A stretch of DNA of 64,000 nt from contig NZ_JBQKFH010000007.1 of NCBI RefSeq assembly GCF_052119425.1, forward strand, positions 11,020-75,019. Direction: 5' to 3'. The notes below the pieces were generated by a model. It did no database searches. It had not been told where the DNA came from and saw only the letters and a list, made by a program, of their open reading frames with translations. The DNA comes from Enterococcus_E cecorum_C. Lineage in GTDB: Bacteria > Bacillota > Bacilli > Lactobacillales > Enterococcaceae. Positions 8,280 to 18,297 of this stretch are shown here, in pieces. Numbering within the stretch: the first letter of the stretch is position 1; each line of letters begins with the position of its first letter. A program made the translations under genes and the position numbers.

Positions 8280-9491
8280 ATGAGACAGAAAAATGTGGAT
8301 TTGCAAAACTCGAATCGTATCATGCTGTCGAGTATTACTTCAAGGGTAGGAAATGCGGTATTTGATTATGCCAACAAGATGATTTTGGTCTCCGTTTTTG
8401 CGAGTAGGCCGTTGTTGATGTCTTTGTATCAGTCCTCAGAAACAATGATTGGGATTGTCTTTAATTTATTTGCAGGTGCTTTTGCTGATAAAGTGAACCG
8501 TAAAAAAATCTTGATCGTCACTGACTTTTTGAGTGGGATAACTTGTTTGATTGGCTTTTTATTCTTAGATACGCCTTATTTGTACTTGGCGATGCTAGTT
8601 GGTAATATCGTACTTGCGATTTTGTCCACGTATAACAGCCCGAGCTACAATGCGATGATTAAGGAAAGTATTACCGAAGATTATATCGAGACGCACTTTT
8701 CACGTTTTACGCTGGCGAAGGAAATTTTCTCGATTGCCTCGCCAAGTATTGGGGTCCTCGTCTGGCAGTTGTTTGGCTTAAAAGTTTCTTACCTGTTTAA
8801 TGCGGCAACGTTTCTGTTCTCGGCTTTCATCTCTAGTAAAATCGTGATTCAGCTACCTCCAAGCAAGAAAAAGCCCCAAGAATCTATCTTCAAACAAATT
8901 GCAGAAGGGTTGCAGTACATGTTCAAGCACAAAACGATTATGTATCTGTTAATTATTTCGGCGATGGTGAATTTCTTTTTGAGTGGGTATAACTTAAGTA
9001 TGCCTTATTTAAATAACTATTTTGCTAAAGAGATGAGCAACTTTTTCGGCGCAGCGTTAATTGCTGAATCGGTTGGAGCGATTGTCTTTTCAGCTGTGAA
9101 TACCAAACTTTCAAAAAATAAACAAAAAGAAGTTTCGCAAAATAAAATGTTATTATTCTTAGTTTTGTGTGGCTTATCAATTGCACTTTTACCCTTGCAA
9201 GATGCCGTGTTCAAAAATGCTTACCTATCCTTGGTGCCGTTTGCTTTGATGGGTGGTTTTTTAACTATGTTTAATATCCAGTTCTTTACGATTGTTCAAA
9301 AGAGTGTTGATAGCGAATATGTTGGAAGAGTATACTCTGTTATTTTCACAATTGCCATTCTCTTTATGCCAGTCGGATCGATTGTATTTGGCTTTATCTT
9401 AAATCCGGCCAATCTGCTTGTGATGCTGATTTGTGGCATCGGCGTCATCCTTTCAGTGGTCTTATACAAACTACTGCTGCTAGGTAAATAA
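8280..9491 (+). CDS. MFS transporter, drug-efflux-like
   Basis: A 403-aa membrane protein with about 12 hydrophobic segments. The loop GAFADKVNRKKIL near residues 62-75 is the MFS motif A (GxxxDrxxRk), and the first half reads like MFS_1/MFS_3 efflux carriers of the macrolide-efflux (Mef-like) type. Start follows AGAAGGTGAAAGA. It has its own promoter and terminator and is a single-gene unit between the toxin-antitoxin pair and yaaA. The substrate cannot be told. Confidence 0.85.
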   Translation: MRQKNVDLQNSNRIMLSSITSRVGNAVFDYANKMILVSVFASRPLLMSLYQSSETMIGIVFNLFAGAFADKVNRKKILIVTDFLSGITCLIGFLFLDTPYLYLAMLVGNIVLAILSTYNSPSYNAMIKESITEDYIETHFSRFTLAKEIFSIASPSIGVLVWQLFGLKVSYLFNAATFLFSAFISSKIVIQLPPSKKKPQESIFKQIAEGLQYMFKHKTIMYLLIISAMVNFFLSGYNLSMPYLNNYFAKEMSNFFGAALIAESVGAIVFSAVNTKLSKNKQKEVSQNKMLLFLVLCGLSIALLPLQDAVFKNAYLSLVPFALMGGFLTMFNIQFFTIVQKSVDSEYVGRVYSVIFTIAILFMPVGSIVFGFILNPANLLVMLICGIGVILSVVLYKLLLLGK

Positions 9492-9501
9492 TCATGAAAA
9501 G

Positions 9502-9540
9502 TACCGTCAAGTAAGGGTTTCTTGCTTGGCGTATTTTTTT
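9502..9540 (+). terminator. Terminator after the MFS gene
   Basis: CGTCAAGTAAG pairs (with G-U pairs) with CTTGCTTGGCG and is followed by seven T. Confidence 0.75.
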
Positions 9541-9725
9541 GCTTTCAATCGGTGGGTGAAATGGCCGCTTTTTTGTTATGCTTTGGCTATTTTCAGAAAA
9601 GCTTTACCAAACGTACGAGCGGCTAGTTTTATGTTTAAGCAGATTTGGCCGAAAGCAAGCAAAAAACCTTAAAAGCACTAAAATAGCTGAAATCGAAAAA
9701 TAACCGTTTAAAACTGGATATTCAT

Positions 9726-9754
9726 TTGTTTTCTGACCGCAAAAAAGGTATAAT
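9726..9754 (+). promoter_or_regulatory. Promoter of yaaA-recF-gyrB-gyrA
   Basis: TTGTTT (9726-9731), 17-bp spacer and a perfect TATAAT (9749-9754). It is the only strong promoter seen before the tightly packed yaaA-recF-gyrB-gyrA genes. The 9541-9720 stretch before it shows no gene. Confidence 0.75.
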
Positions 9755-9789
9755 ATCTATGTACGCCTTAAAAAGAATTGAGGATGAAA

Positions 9790-10038
9790 ATGAAACAAAA
9801 AATTTTCTTACAAAGTGAATTTATGACACTTGGGCAGCTATTAAAAGAAGCCAATATTATCGCAAGTGGTGGACAGGCTAAATGGTATTTGGCGGAAAAT
9901 GCGGTGTATGTCGATGGTGAGTTAGAAAACCGCCGTGGCCGCAAGCTGTATGCCGGAATGATGGTCGAAACAAGCGAAGGGACGTTCTTTATCAGCGAAC
10001 CTGAGAAAAATGAGGAAGCAGATCATGTTTCTGAATAA
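9790..10038 (+). CDS. yaaA: S4-domain RNA-binding protein YaaA
   Basis: An 82-aa small S4-like protein. The segment TLGQLLKEANIIASGGQAKWYL with GRKLYAGMMV shows the S4 RNA-binding fold. In Bacillus this gene is also found between dnaN and recF, and the protein has been linked to the large ribosomal subunit; that function is inferred. I chose ATG 9790, which GAGG precedes by 6 bases; two in-frame starts lie 6 and 12 bases upstream. Its end overlaps the recF start by 14 bases. Confidence 0.9.
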   Translation: MKQKIFLQSEFMTLGQLLKEANIIASGGQAKWYLAENAVYVDGELENRRGRKLYAGMMVETSEGTFFISEPEKNEEADHVSE

Positions 10039-11164
10039 ACTACAATTAAAGCATTTTCGCAATTATGAGGAATTAAGTCTAGATTTCAAGAAGAATTTAG
10101 TGATTTTTTTGGGAGATAATGCGCAGGGCAAGACCAATATTTTAGAAAGTATTTATTGCCTGGCGCTTACCAAAAGTCATCGTACCAACAACGAACAAGA
10201 GTTGATTTCCTTTGAGGGCGATCAGGCTTATTTATTTGGTGAAGTCAAAAAAGGTCACCAGCAGATACCTTTAGAGTTATTTTTAACCAAGAAGGGCCGC
10301 AAATGCAAGGTCAATCATATCGAACAAAAACTTTTAAGCAGCTATATCGGACAAATGAATGTGATTTTATTTGCCCCAGAAGATCTTTCCTTAGTCAAGG
10401 GTAGTCCTCAAGTTCGCCGCAAGTTTCTCGATATGGAGATTGGCCAGATGAATCGGGTCTATTTATATGAGTTGCAACAGTATCAAAAAATCTTAAAGCA
10501 GCGCAATCAATATTTGAAACAGGCAGCCATCAACCAGAAATTTGATGCTGTTTATTTTGAAATATTGACCGAACAACTCGTCGAACATGGCAGCAAAGTG
10601 TTATTGACCCGCGCGCAGTTCACGAAAGAATTGGAGCATTGGGCAAATGGTTTGCATCAAAAAATCAGTCATGAAAAAGAAACCTTGACCTTGCGCTATG
10701 ATAGCACGCTGAAATCATTGGATACGCTGGATTTAGCGCAAATTCAAGCGGAATACCAATCCAAGTTAGCTGAACAACTCGACAAAGAGCGTCAACGCCA
10801 AAGCACGTTAATTGGCCCTCATCGTGATGATTTGTTATTCTTTATCAATGGCAAAAACGTGCAAAACTTTGGCTCACAAGGTCAACAGCGTACCACAGCT
10901 TTAAGTGTCAAATTGGCAGAGATTGACCTGATGCATCAAGAAACGGGTGAATATCCGATTTTGTTATTAGATGATGTGATGAGTGAGTTAGATGATTTAA
11001 GACAGCTCCATCTTTTACAGACGATTGAAAACAAGGTGCAGACTTTCTTAACGACCACGACTCTCAATCATTTAAAAGATAAAATGACATTAGAACCAGA
11101 GATTTATTATGTTTCACATGGAACAATTCAAACCAAAGCAAGTGAAGAAAGGAGCGGACTTTAG
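10025..11164 (+). CDS. recF: DNA replication and repair protein RecF
   Basis: A 379-aa SMC-like ATPase that loads RecA at gaps with RecO and RecR. Walker A is seen in GDNAQGKTNILE (about 30-41), the signature region in GSQGQQRTTALSVKLAEI, and Walker B in ILLLDDVMSELD near residue 320. The ATG at 10025 lies inside the yaaA 3' end behind AGGAAG and gives the usual MFLNKLQLKHFRNYEEL start. Ordinary length. Confidence 0.96.
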   Translation: MFLNKLQLKHFRNYEELSLDFKKNLVIFLGDNAQGKTNILESIYCLALTKSHRTNNEQELISFEGDQAYLFGEVKKGHQQIPLELFLTKKGRKCKVNHIEQKLLSSYIGQMNVILFAPEDLSLVKGSPQVRRKFLDMEIGQMNRVYLYELQQYQKILKQRNQYLKQAAINQKFDAVYFEILTEQLVEHGSKVLLTRAQFTKELEHWANGLHQKISHEKETLTLRYDSTLKSLDTLDLAQIQAEYQSKLAEQLDKERQRQSTLIGPHRDDLLFFINGKNVQNFGSQGQQRTTALSVKLAEIDLMHQETGEYPILLLDDVMSELDDLRQLHLLQTIENKVQTFLTTTTLNHLKDKMTLEPEIYYVSHGTIQTKASEERSGL

Positions 11165-11190
11165 ATTTTTCTAGAGTCAAATGTGAGTAA

Positions 11191-13140
11191 ATGGCAGATG
11201 AAAAGAAAGATTTAGCTGAATTAGCAAAACAATATGATGCCAGCCAAATCCAAGTATTAGAAGGCCTGGAAGCTGTTAGAAAACGTCCAGGAATGTATAT
11301 CGGCTCAACCAGTTCAGAAGGTTTGCATCACCTTGTCTGGGAAATCGTGGATAATTCCATCGATGAAGCCCTAGCTGGTTTTGCGACAAATATTCAAGTC
11401 ATCGTAGAAAAAGATAACAGTATTACCGTAATTGATGACGGTCGGGGGATTCCTGTAGATATTCAAGAAAAAACGGGCCGCCCTGCAGTGGAAACCGTCT
11501 TTACTGTCTTGCATGCCGGTGGGAAATTCGGCGGTGGCGGATATAAGGTATCTGGGGGACTACACGGGGTAGGTTCCTCCGTTGTGAATGCCTTGTCCAC
11601 TAGCTTAGATGTCAAAGTCTACAAAGATGGCAAAATTTATTATCAAGAATATCGCCGCGGTCATGTCGTGGATGATTTGAAAGTAATCGGTGAGACTGAG
11701 CGCCACGGGACGACGGTTCATTTCGTGCCAGATCCTGAAATTTTTACCGAAACGATCGAATATAATTTTGATAAATTAGCCACACGTATTAGAGAATTAG
11801 CCTTTTTAAATCGTGGCTTACACATTTCCATTGAAGATACTCGCTCAGAAGAACCTGAAAAGCGCGAATATTATTTTGAAGGTGGGATTAAGAGTTATGT
11901 CGAATATCTCAACCAAAATAAGACCGTGTTATTTGATGAACCAATTTATTTGGAAGGCGAGCAACAAGATATTACCGTTGAAGTTTCCTTACAGTATACG
12001 GATGGCTACCACAGCAATCTTTTAAGTTTTGCGAATAATATCCATACGTATGAAGGGGGCACGCACGAGTCAGGATTCAAGACCGCTTTAACACGGGTGG
12101 TCAATGATTATGCCCGCAAGCAAAAGTTGATGAAAGAAAATGATGAAAACTTAAGCGGGGAAGATGTGCGTGAAGGGATTACCGCGGTGATTTCCGTGAA
12201 GCATCCTGATCCACAATTTGAAGGACAAACCAAAACAAAATTGGGGAATTCCGAAGTTAGAGCTGTAACCGATCGTCTATTTTCTGAGCATTTATTGAAA
12301 TTCTTGATGGAAAATCCAACGGTCGGCAAGCAAATCGTCGAAAAAGGCTTACTAGCTTCCAAAGCGCGCTTGGCAGCCAAACGTGCACGCGAAATGACAC
12401 GTCGCAAGGGTGCGCTAGAAATCAGCAACTTACCAGGTAAATTGGCGGATTGTTCAAGCAATGATCCAGAGCAATGCGAATTATTCATAGTCGAAGGGGA
12501 TTCTGCCGGTGGTTCTGCTAAACAAGGGCGTAACCGAGAATTCCAAGCCATTTTGCCAATCCGCGGGAAAATTTTAAACGTAGAAAAAGCTAGCATGGAT
12601 AAAATTTTAGCCAATGATGAAATTCGCTCGTTATTTACAGCGATGGGGACTGGGTTTGGCGAAGATTTTGATGTCAGCAAGGCTCGTTATCATAAATTAG
12701 TGATTATGACCGATGCCGATGTCGATGGCGCCCATATCCGTACACTTTTATTAACGTTATTTTATCGTTATATGCGTCCGGTGGTGGAAGCCGGCTATGT
12801 TTATATCGCGCAACCACCTTTATATGGGGTGAAACAAGGCAAGAATATTACTTATGTGCAGCCAGGAAAAGATGCGGAAGAAAATCTGAAAAAAGTCATT
12901 GAAAGCCTACCGCAAACACCTAAACCAAGCGTTCAACGTTACAAAGGTCTAGGGGAAATGGATGATCATCAACTTTGGGAAACTACGATGAATCCAGAAA
13001 ACCGCTTGATGCTTCGAGTGAGTGTGGAAGATGCGATTGAAGCGGACCAAATCTTTGAAATGCTGATGGGTGATAAAGTCGAACCACGGCGCGCCTTTAT
13101 TGAAGAAAATGCGCATTATGTACAGAACTTAGATATTTAA
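11191..13140 (+). CDS. gyrB: DNA gyrase subunit B
   Basis: A 649-aa ATPase subunit of gyrase. The GHKL ATP site shows EIVDNSIDEALAG and DDGRGIPVD near residues 50-80; the TOPRIM domain shows EGDSAGGSAKQGRNREFQA (about 435) and the metal-binding DADVDGAHIRTLLL (about 510). Length is normal. The gene follows recF by 26 bp and precedes gyrA by 20 bp, so both subunits are made from one transcript. Confidence 0.98.
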   Translation: MADEKKDLAELAKQYDASQIQVLEGLEAVRKRPGMYIGSTSSEGLHHLVWEIVDNSIDEALAGFATNIQVIVEKDNSITVIDDGRGIPVDIQEKTGRPAVETVFTVLHAGGKFGGGGYKVSGGLHGVGSSVVNALSTSLDVKVYKDGKIYYQEYRRGHVVDDLKVIGETERHGTTVHFVPDPEIFTETIEYNFDKLATRIRELAFLNRGLHISIEDTRSEEPEKREYYFEGGIKSYVEYLNQNKTVLFDEPIYLEGEQQDITVEVSLQYTDGYHSNLLSFANNIHTYEGGTHESGFKTALTRVVNDYARKQKLMKENDENLSGEDVREGITAVISVKHPDPQFEGQTKTKLGNSEVRAVTDRLFSEHLLKFLMENPTVGKQIVEKGLLASKARLAAKRAREMTRRKGALEISNLPGKLADCSSNDPEQCELFIVEGDSAGGSAKQGRNREFQAILPIRGKILNVEKASMDKILANDEIRSLFTAMGTGFGEDFDVSKARYHKLVIMTDADVDGAHIRTLLLTLFYRYMRPVVEAGYVYIAQPPLYGVKQGKNITYVQPGKDAEENLKKVIESLPQTPKPSVQRYKGLGEMDDHQLWETTMNPENRLMLRVSVEDAIEADQIFEMLMGDKVEPRRAFIEENAHYVQNLDI

Positions 13141-13160
13141 TCAGGAGGGAAGAATCGAAA

Positions 13161-15665
13161 ATGGAAGATAAAAATCAAAATATTCATGACGTCAATCTAG
13201 CCAGCGAGATGAAAACCTCTTTTATTGATTATGCCATGAGTGTTATCGTTGCCCGGGCTTTACCAGATGTTCGTGACGGATTAAAGCCGGTGCATCGACG
13301 TATTTTATATGGAATGAATGAACTAGGAGTTACCCCAGATAAACCGCACAAAAAATCAGCGCGTATCGTCGGGGATGTTATGGGTAAATACCATCCACAC
13401 GGGGATAGTGCGATTTACGAGTCAATGGTGCGGATGGCGCAACCATTTAGTTATCGAAATATGCTTGTCGATGGTCACGGAAACTTCGGATCAGTCGATG
13501 GCGATAGTGCGGCGGCGATGCGTTATACCGAGGCCCGCATGAGTAAACTCGCTTTGGAAATGATTCGTGATATTAATAAAAACACCGTTGATTTCCAAGG
13601 CAACTATGATGATAGTGAAAAAGAACCCGTTGTCTTGCCTTCTCGTTTTCCAAATTTATTGGTCAATGGGACGACCGGGATTGCCGTGGGGATGGCGACG
13701 AATATTCCACCGCATAACTTACGCGAAGTCATCGGGGCGTTGAATTTATTAATGGACAATCCTGAGGTGACGACCAACGAATTGATGGAAGTCCTACCTG
13801 GGCCAGACTTTCCAACGGGTGGTTTGGTGATGGGCAAATCAGGTATCCGCCGCGCTTATGAAACAGGTAAGGGTACGATTACGGTGCGTGCCAAAGTCGA
13901 AATCACGCAGATGCCAAACGGAAAAGAACGCATCTTAGTGACCGAGTTACCTTATATGGTCAACAAAGCCAAATTAATTGAACGTATTTCTGAATTGCAT
14001 CGTGACAAACGCGTCGAAGGGATTACTGATTTGCGCGATGAATCCAACCGCGAAGGCATGCGAATTGTCATCGATGTGCGCCGCGATGTGAGTGCTTCAG
14101 TGATTTTAAATAACTTATACAAACTCACTGCCTTGCAATCTTCATTTGGGATTAATATGCTAGCCATCGAAAACGGGGTGCCAAAGATTTTAAGTCTAAA
14201 ACGCATCTTGGTCGATTATCTAGAGTTCCAAAAAGAAGTCATCACCAGACGTACTGAATTTGAAAAGAAAAAAGCTGAAGCCCGTGCCCATATCTTAGAA
14301 GGTTTGCGCATTGCTTTAGATCATATTGATGAAATTATTCATATTATTCGTAGTTCGAATTCCGATGATGAAGCGAAACAAACAATGATTGAACGTTTTG
14401 CTTTCAGCGATCGTCAAGCCCAAGCGATTTTGGATATGCGTTTGCGTCGTTTGACCGGTTTGGAACGTGAGAAGATTGAAAATGAATACCAAGATTTACT
14501 TGCTTTGATTGCGGATTTAGCCGATATCTTAGCTAAACCAGAACGTGTCGTAGAAATTATCAGAACAGAACTAGGTGAAATCGGTGCGCGTTTTGGCGAT
14601 GACCGCAGAACCGAATTACTAGTCGGTGAAGTCTTGAGTTTAGAAGATGAAGACTTAATTGAAGAAGAAGAAGTTGTTATTACATTAACGAATAAAGGTT
14701 ATATTAAACGCCTGGCGAAGAGTGAATTTAGAGCTCAACGTCGCGGCGGTCGAGGGGTACAAGGAATGGGCGTCCACGATGAAGACTTTGTGAAAACACT
14801 GGTCTCTTGTTCAACACATGACACGCTCTTATTCTTTACTAACCAAGGAAAAGTTTATAAAGCAAAAGGTTACGAAATTCCAGAATACGGTCGTGCTGCC
14901 AAAGGAATTCCAGTGATTAACTTGCTAGGCATTGATTCTAATGAGTTGATTCAAGCGATTATCCCAGTCAGCAGCCAACCAACAGCCGGTCGTTACCTAT
15001 TCTTTACTACTAAATATGGTGTGGTAAAACGTACCGAAGTGACTGCCTTTTCAAATATTCGCAGCAACGGTTTGATTGCGATTGGCTTAAAAGAAGGCGA
15101 TGAACTGGTTAATATTGTCGAGACCAATGGCGAAAATACAATTATTATTGGTACGCATGATGGTTATTCCGTCCGCTTTGAAGAAAGTCAAGTTCGTGAT
15201 ATGGGACGTACGGCTGCTGGGGTACGCGGAATTAAGTTGCGTGAAGGCGATTATGTCGTTGGAAGCTCAGTCATTAGCGATAACCAAGAAGTGCTGGTCA
15301 TTACCGAAAATGGTTATGGCAAACGCACCGCAGCGAGTGAATATCCAGTCAAAGGCCGCGGTGGTAAAGGAATTAAGACGGCCAATATTACCGAGAAAAA
15401 TGGCCCACTTGCTGGACTGACAACCGTTGATGGTAGCGAAGACATCCTATTGATTACCGATAAAGGGGTTATCATCCGCTTTAACGTTGATTCTGTCTCA
15501 CAAACCGGCCGTGCGACTTTGGGTGTGCGTCTAATGAAGATGGAAGAAGATACCAAAGTTGTAACCATGGCAACCGTTGAACCAGAAGAAGACGAAGATG
15601 TGTCAGAAGATCAAGCAAATACTGAAAGTTCAGAGGCTCCGGATACACCAGACGAAACAGAATAA
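13161..15665 (+). CDS. gyrA: DNA gyrase subunit A
   Basis: An 834-aa subunit that cuts and rejoins DNA. The catalytic Tyr is Y122 in AAMRYTEARMSKL; the quinolone-resistance region keeps the wild-type Ser83 and Glu87 (HPHGDSAIYESMVR). The C-terminal beta-pinwheel carries the GyrA-box-like QRRGGRGVQG near residue 525. The last 40 residues are acidic. GGAGGG lies before the ATG. Nothing suggests a resistance allele at these two positions. Confidence 0.98.
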   Translation: MEDKNQNIHDVNLASEMKTSFIDYAMSVIVARALPDVRDGLKPVHRRILYGMNELGVTPDKPHKKSARIVGDVMGKYHPHGDSAIYESMVRMAQPFSYRNMLVDGHGNFGSVDGDSAAAMRYTEARMSKLALEMIRDINKNTVDFQGNYDDSEKEPVVLPSRFPNLLVNGTTGIAVGMATNIPPHNLREVIGALNLLMDNPEVTTNELMEVLPGPDFPTGGLVMGKSGIRRAYETGKGTITVRAKVEITQMPNGKERILVTELPYMVNKAKLIERISELHRDKRVEGITDLRDESNREGMRIVIDVRRDVSASVILNNLYKLTALQSSFGINMLAIENGVPKILSLKRILVDYLEFQKEVITRRTEFEKKKAEARAHILEGLRIALDHIDEIIHIIRSSNSDDEAKQTMIERFAFSDRQAQAILDMRLRRLTGLEREKIENEYQDLLALIADLADILAKPERVVEIIRTELGEIGARFGDDRRTELLVGEVLSLEDEDLIEEEEVVITLTNKGYIKRLAKSEFRAQRRGGRGVQGMGVHDEDFVKTLVSCSTHDTLLFFTNQGKVYKAKGYEIPEYGRAAKGIPVINLLGIDSNELIQAIIPVSSQPTAGRYLFFTTKYGVVKRTEVTAFSNIRSNGLIAIGLKEGDELVNIVETNGENTIIIGTHDGYSVRFEESQVRDMGRTAAGVRGIKLREGDYVVGSSVISDNQEVLVITENGYGKRTAASEYPVKGRGGKGIKTANITEKNGPLAGLTTVDGSEDILLITDKGVIIRFNVDSVSQTGRATLGVRLMKMEEDTKVVTMATVEPEEDEDVSEDQANTESSEAPDTPDETE

Positions 15666-15667
15666 AA

Positions 15668-15683
15668 AGTTCCACGTGAAACA
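15668..15683. other. parS-like ParB binding site (15 of 16)
   Basis: AGTTCCACGTGAAACA matches the Firmicute parS consensus TGTTNCACGTGAAACA at 15 of 16 positions. It lies directly after gyrA. See also 26508, 28158 and 35845. Confidence 0.8.
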
Positions 15684-15733
15684 ATGAAAAACTCACAGCT
15701 AACTCTTGTATTGGAGGAAGCTGTGAGTTTTTT
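15684..15733 (+). terminator. Terminator of the gyrase operon
   Basis: AAAACTCACAGCT pairs with AGCTGTGAGTTTT and is followed by T's. Confidence 0.85.
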
Positions 15734-15885
15734 TGCGTTGTTGTATGCCTTGAAATCAACTAGTCTCACTATTAGACAGGAAGCGTTTGATTGCCTATTT
15801 TTCGGATATTTAGGTTCAATTCATTGCTTTCAAAGGATTTTTTCGCGTATAATAAAGAAGTTCATGAAAGAAAGAAGGGCTGAAA

Positions 15886-16257
15886 ATGGAAAAAGCAGCG
15901 TTACAATCCTGGGTAAAAGCGCAGTTTGAGATTGAAGGCGAGCGGATTTTTAACAAACATCCTGAATTTTTAGTATTCAGACATGCTCGCAATCAAAAAT
16001 GGTTTGCCTTATACATGAAAATCCCTCCTGAAAAACTTGGACTAGCAGAAGATGAGATATCTTTTCCAAAAGACTCGCTACTTGAGATTGTCAATGTCAA
16101 AGTCAATCCCGAGGAGCGTGAAATCCTGACCAGTCAAACAGGGGTTTATCCTGGCTATCATATGAACAAAAAATACTGGATTAGCCTGGATATTCACAAA
16201 GTTCAGGAACCTTTACTCAAAGATTTAATCCAAGAAAGTTATCTGAGGACCTTATGA
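15886..16257 (+). CDS. MmcQ/YjbR-family protein
   Basis: A 123-aa protein of the MmcQ/YjbR (CyaY-like fold) family. It shows the family pattern: P-E-F-LVFRHARNQKWFALYM near residues 25-45, a middle KVNPEE, and a C-terminal GYHMNKKYWISLDI followed by a helix with LIQESY. Members are thought to bind DNA, but no sure function is known. Its stop overlaps the next start by 4 bases (ATGA), so the two are translationally coupled. Confidence 0.85.
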   Translation: MEKAALQSWVKAQFEIEGERIFNKHPEFLVFRHARNQKWFALYMKIPPEKLGLAEDEISFPKDSLLEIVNVKVNPEEREILTSQTGVYPGYHMNKKYWISLDIHKVQEPLLKDLIQESYLRTL

Positions 16258-17327
16258 AGAAAAAGAAAATATTACGTGTATTTATCGCTTTAATTTCGTT
16301 ATTTTTGTTTGTGTTTATTAGTTATTTAGCTTATCTCTTTTTCAGCTATCATCGCTTACCAGATAATCAAGAAATAGCAATCGAACAAGCACAGAAAGCA
16401 ACAAATAAAAATAACGTTAAAAAGAAATATAAAATTACAACTTTTAATATTGGATATGCAGCCAACCCCCACAATTATAGCTTCTTTATGGATGGTGGAA
16501 AGTATGCACGTGGATTTAGCAAAGAAAATGTGCAACAAAACTTGGAGGGAATCATTCGACAGGTTCAAAAGACGCAGCCAGATTTTGTGTTACTGCAAGA
16601 AGTAGATTCAGATGCCACGCGTTCTTATCATATTCCTCAAGAAAAGCAAATTATGCAAGCCATGCCCGAAATGAATGCCGCCTTTGCATTAAACTATGAT
16701 TCGGCGTATTTGTTTTACCCATTTACCGAACCCATCGGCAAGAGTCAGAGTGGTTTGTTGACACTTAGTCGCGAAACGATTCATAAAAGTACGCGTTATC
16801 AATTACCGATTGAAACCAATTTGAATAAATTCACCGATTATGACCGTGCCTTTACGATTAGCTTAATAGCTACCACGCCTAAACCACTGGCATTAATCAA
16901 TGTGCATTTGTCGGCCTTTACTAAAGATCAGTCCATCCAAGCAGCCCAAATCAAAAAATTAGCCAAATACATGCAGCTTTATCAGCAAAAAGGTTATGGA
17001 GTGATTGTCGGTGGTGATTATAATCATGATGTATTAGGAGATACCCCAAGTCTGTTTGGTACGAAAAAACAAACACTGACTTGGACGCATCCCTTCCCTA
17101 AAGCCGACCTTCCAGCTGGTTTTACCTTGGTGAATCAAGATATTGTCGCCGCGAAAATTCCTTCCGTCCGCGCCAATGACCGTCCCTTTACCAAAGATAG
17201 CTATGTGAATTTGGTCGATGGCTTTATCGTGTCAGAAGATATTCAAGTCAATCACCTCAAAGTTTGGGACCATCATTTCCAATATTCCGACCACAACCCA
17301 GTAACGATGACATTTGAAATTAAGTAA
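16254..17327 (+). CDS. Membrane-anchored endonuclease/exonuclease/phosphatase-family protein
   Basis: A 357-aa protein with one N-terminal membrane segment (about 7-29) and an external EEP domain. Motifs in order are TFNIGY (about 63), LLQEVD (about 116, metal-binding Glu), INVHLSA, GGDYNHD (about 255) and SDHNPV near the end (catalytic Asp-His). The family contains nucleases, sphingomyelinases and phosphoinositide phosphatases; an outward-facing EEP domain could act on extracellular DNA or phosphoesters, but the substrate is unknown. Coupled to the YjbR gene by ATGA. Confidence 0.85.
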   Translation: MKKKKILRVFIALISLFLFVFISYLAYLFFSYHRLPDNQEIAIEQAQKATNKNNVKKKYKITTFNIGYAANPHNYSFFMDGGKYARGFSKENVQQNLEGIIRQVQKTQPDFVLLQEVDSDATRSYHIPQEKQIMQAMPEMNAAFALNYDSAYLFYPFTEPIGKSQSGLLTLSRETIHKSTRYQLPIETNLNKFTDYDRAFTISLIATTPKPLALINVHLSAFTKDQSIQAAQIKKLAKYMQLYQQKGYGVIVGGDYNHDVLGDTPSLFGTKKQTLTWTHPFPKADLPAGFTLVNQDIVAAKIPSVRANDRPFTKDSYVNLVDGFIVSEDIQVNHLKVWDHHFQYSDHNPVTMTFEIK

Positions 17328-17373
17328 AATGCAACACCGCCAACACTTAAGCGCGCTATGCAAGTGCTGGCGG
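17328..17373. terminator. Terminator between convergent genes
   Basis: AACACCGCCAACACTT pairs with AAGTGCTGGCGGTGTT, with T's on the plus side and weaker T content on the other. It separates the EEP gene from the convergent ArsR-type gene. Confidence 0.85.
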
Positions 17374-17382
17374 TGTTTTTTA

Positions 17383-18297
17383 TTAGGAAGAATGAGCGGT
17401 GTAGAAATTGAAAAAGATATCTTGTGGATGGTTGCCCCAATGTTCCCCAAAGATTGTCAACCCACCTGCATTTTTGGCTTGCTTATCAACTGCAATTTTA
17501 AAAGTAATAAAATCTAAGTGATCAATGGCGACTTCATTTAAGTTACAATTCGAAACTTTTTCCCCATCAATCGAAGTATCATAGCGATTAATACGAATAT
17601 GTTTCAGCAAGCCGTATTGACTGAAAGCATCATTCCACCAAGCTGGCGTATATTTCCCACGGACGTCAGAATAATTTCCAGGTACGGTATACGAACCAAT
17701 TTTGATATCATTTAAATAAAAATCGATATCACTCGGCCAGTAGTTATTGGAAATTGGAAATTCCGAAGCCAACTCTAAAGAAATATCCAGCATTTCTACA
17801 CGTTCTTGATGACTGAATGGATTTGGGATTTTATATTCTAAAAAGCCGTTGTTCAGCCAAATAATACTTGCATTGACACGATCCTGGTCTAAAAATGATT
17901 TCGGTTCATCTAAAGCACCGATGACTTGTTGTGCAGTGGCCATGCCGCAAGAAGGCTCAGCATAAAAATCGACAAAATGCCCAATTTTTACTTTCACCGA
18001 TTGCAAAGATAAATCAGGGAATATTTTTTCAGGAAAATGAATTTGAATTTGATCCACTTTTAAGCGAATGTATTTTTTGCGCCATTCTTCGCCGATGCCT
18101 TGCTCGATGACAATCAATTGCGCTTTTTCTAATATTTTAATATGTTTCGTCATCACAGCATTTGAAATATTTAATTCTTCCGCAATATCAGAAATACTGC
18201 GCCGATTTTTACCGATAATATTTAAGATTTCTAAGCGCGTTTCGTTGGCTAAGGCTTCGTAAACGGGTAAAGAAGTATTGTCTAATGATAAATCCAT
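17383..18297 (-). CDS. ArsR-type transcriptional regulator with large C-terminal domain
   Basis: A 304-aa regulator. Residues about 10-80 form a winged helix of the ArsR type (ALANETRLEILNII, then ISDIAEELNISNAVMTKHIKILEKA). The remaining 220 residues form a Trp- and Tyr-rich beta domain (for example YWPSDIDFYLNDIKIGSYTVPGN) with no cysteine metal site; similar two-domain regulators stand beside sugar uptake operons. It is divergent from the ABC importer, so it most likely controls it in response to a sugar. Several GTAAAA/TTTTAC motifs in the shared spacer are candidate operators. Confidence 0.8.
   Translation of the reverse strand: MDLSLDNTSLPVYEALANETRLEILNIIGKNRRSISDIAEELNISNAVMTKHIKILEKAQLIVIEQGIGEEWRKKYIRLKVDQIQIHFPEKIFPDLSLQSVKVKIGHFVDFYAEPSCGMATAQQVIGALDEPKSFLDQDRVNASIIWLNNGFLEYKIPNPFSHQERVEMLDISLELASEFPISNNYWPSDIDFYLNDIKIGSYTVPGNYSDVRGKYTPAWWNDAFSQYGLLKHIRINRYDTSIDGEKVSNCNLNEVAIDHLDFITFKIAVDKQAKNAGGLTIFGEHWGNHPQDIFFNFYTAHSS

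Noticed and set aside
12108..12680. Long antisense frame within gyrB (also within gyrA, dnaN and the EIICBA gene)
   Set aside because: Shadow of a well-supported gene; no ribosome site or family resemblance.
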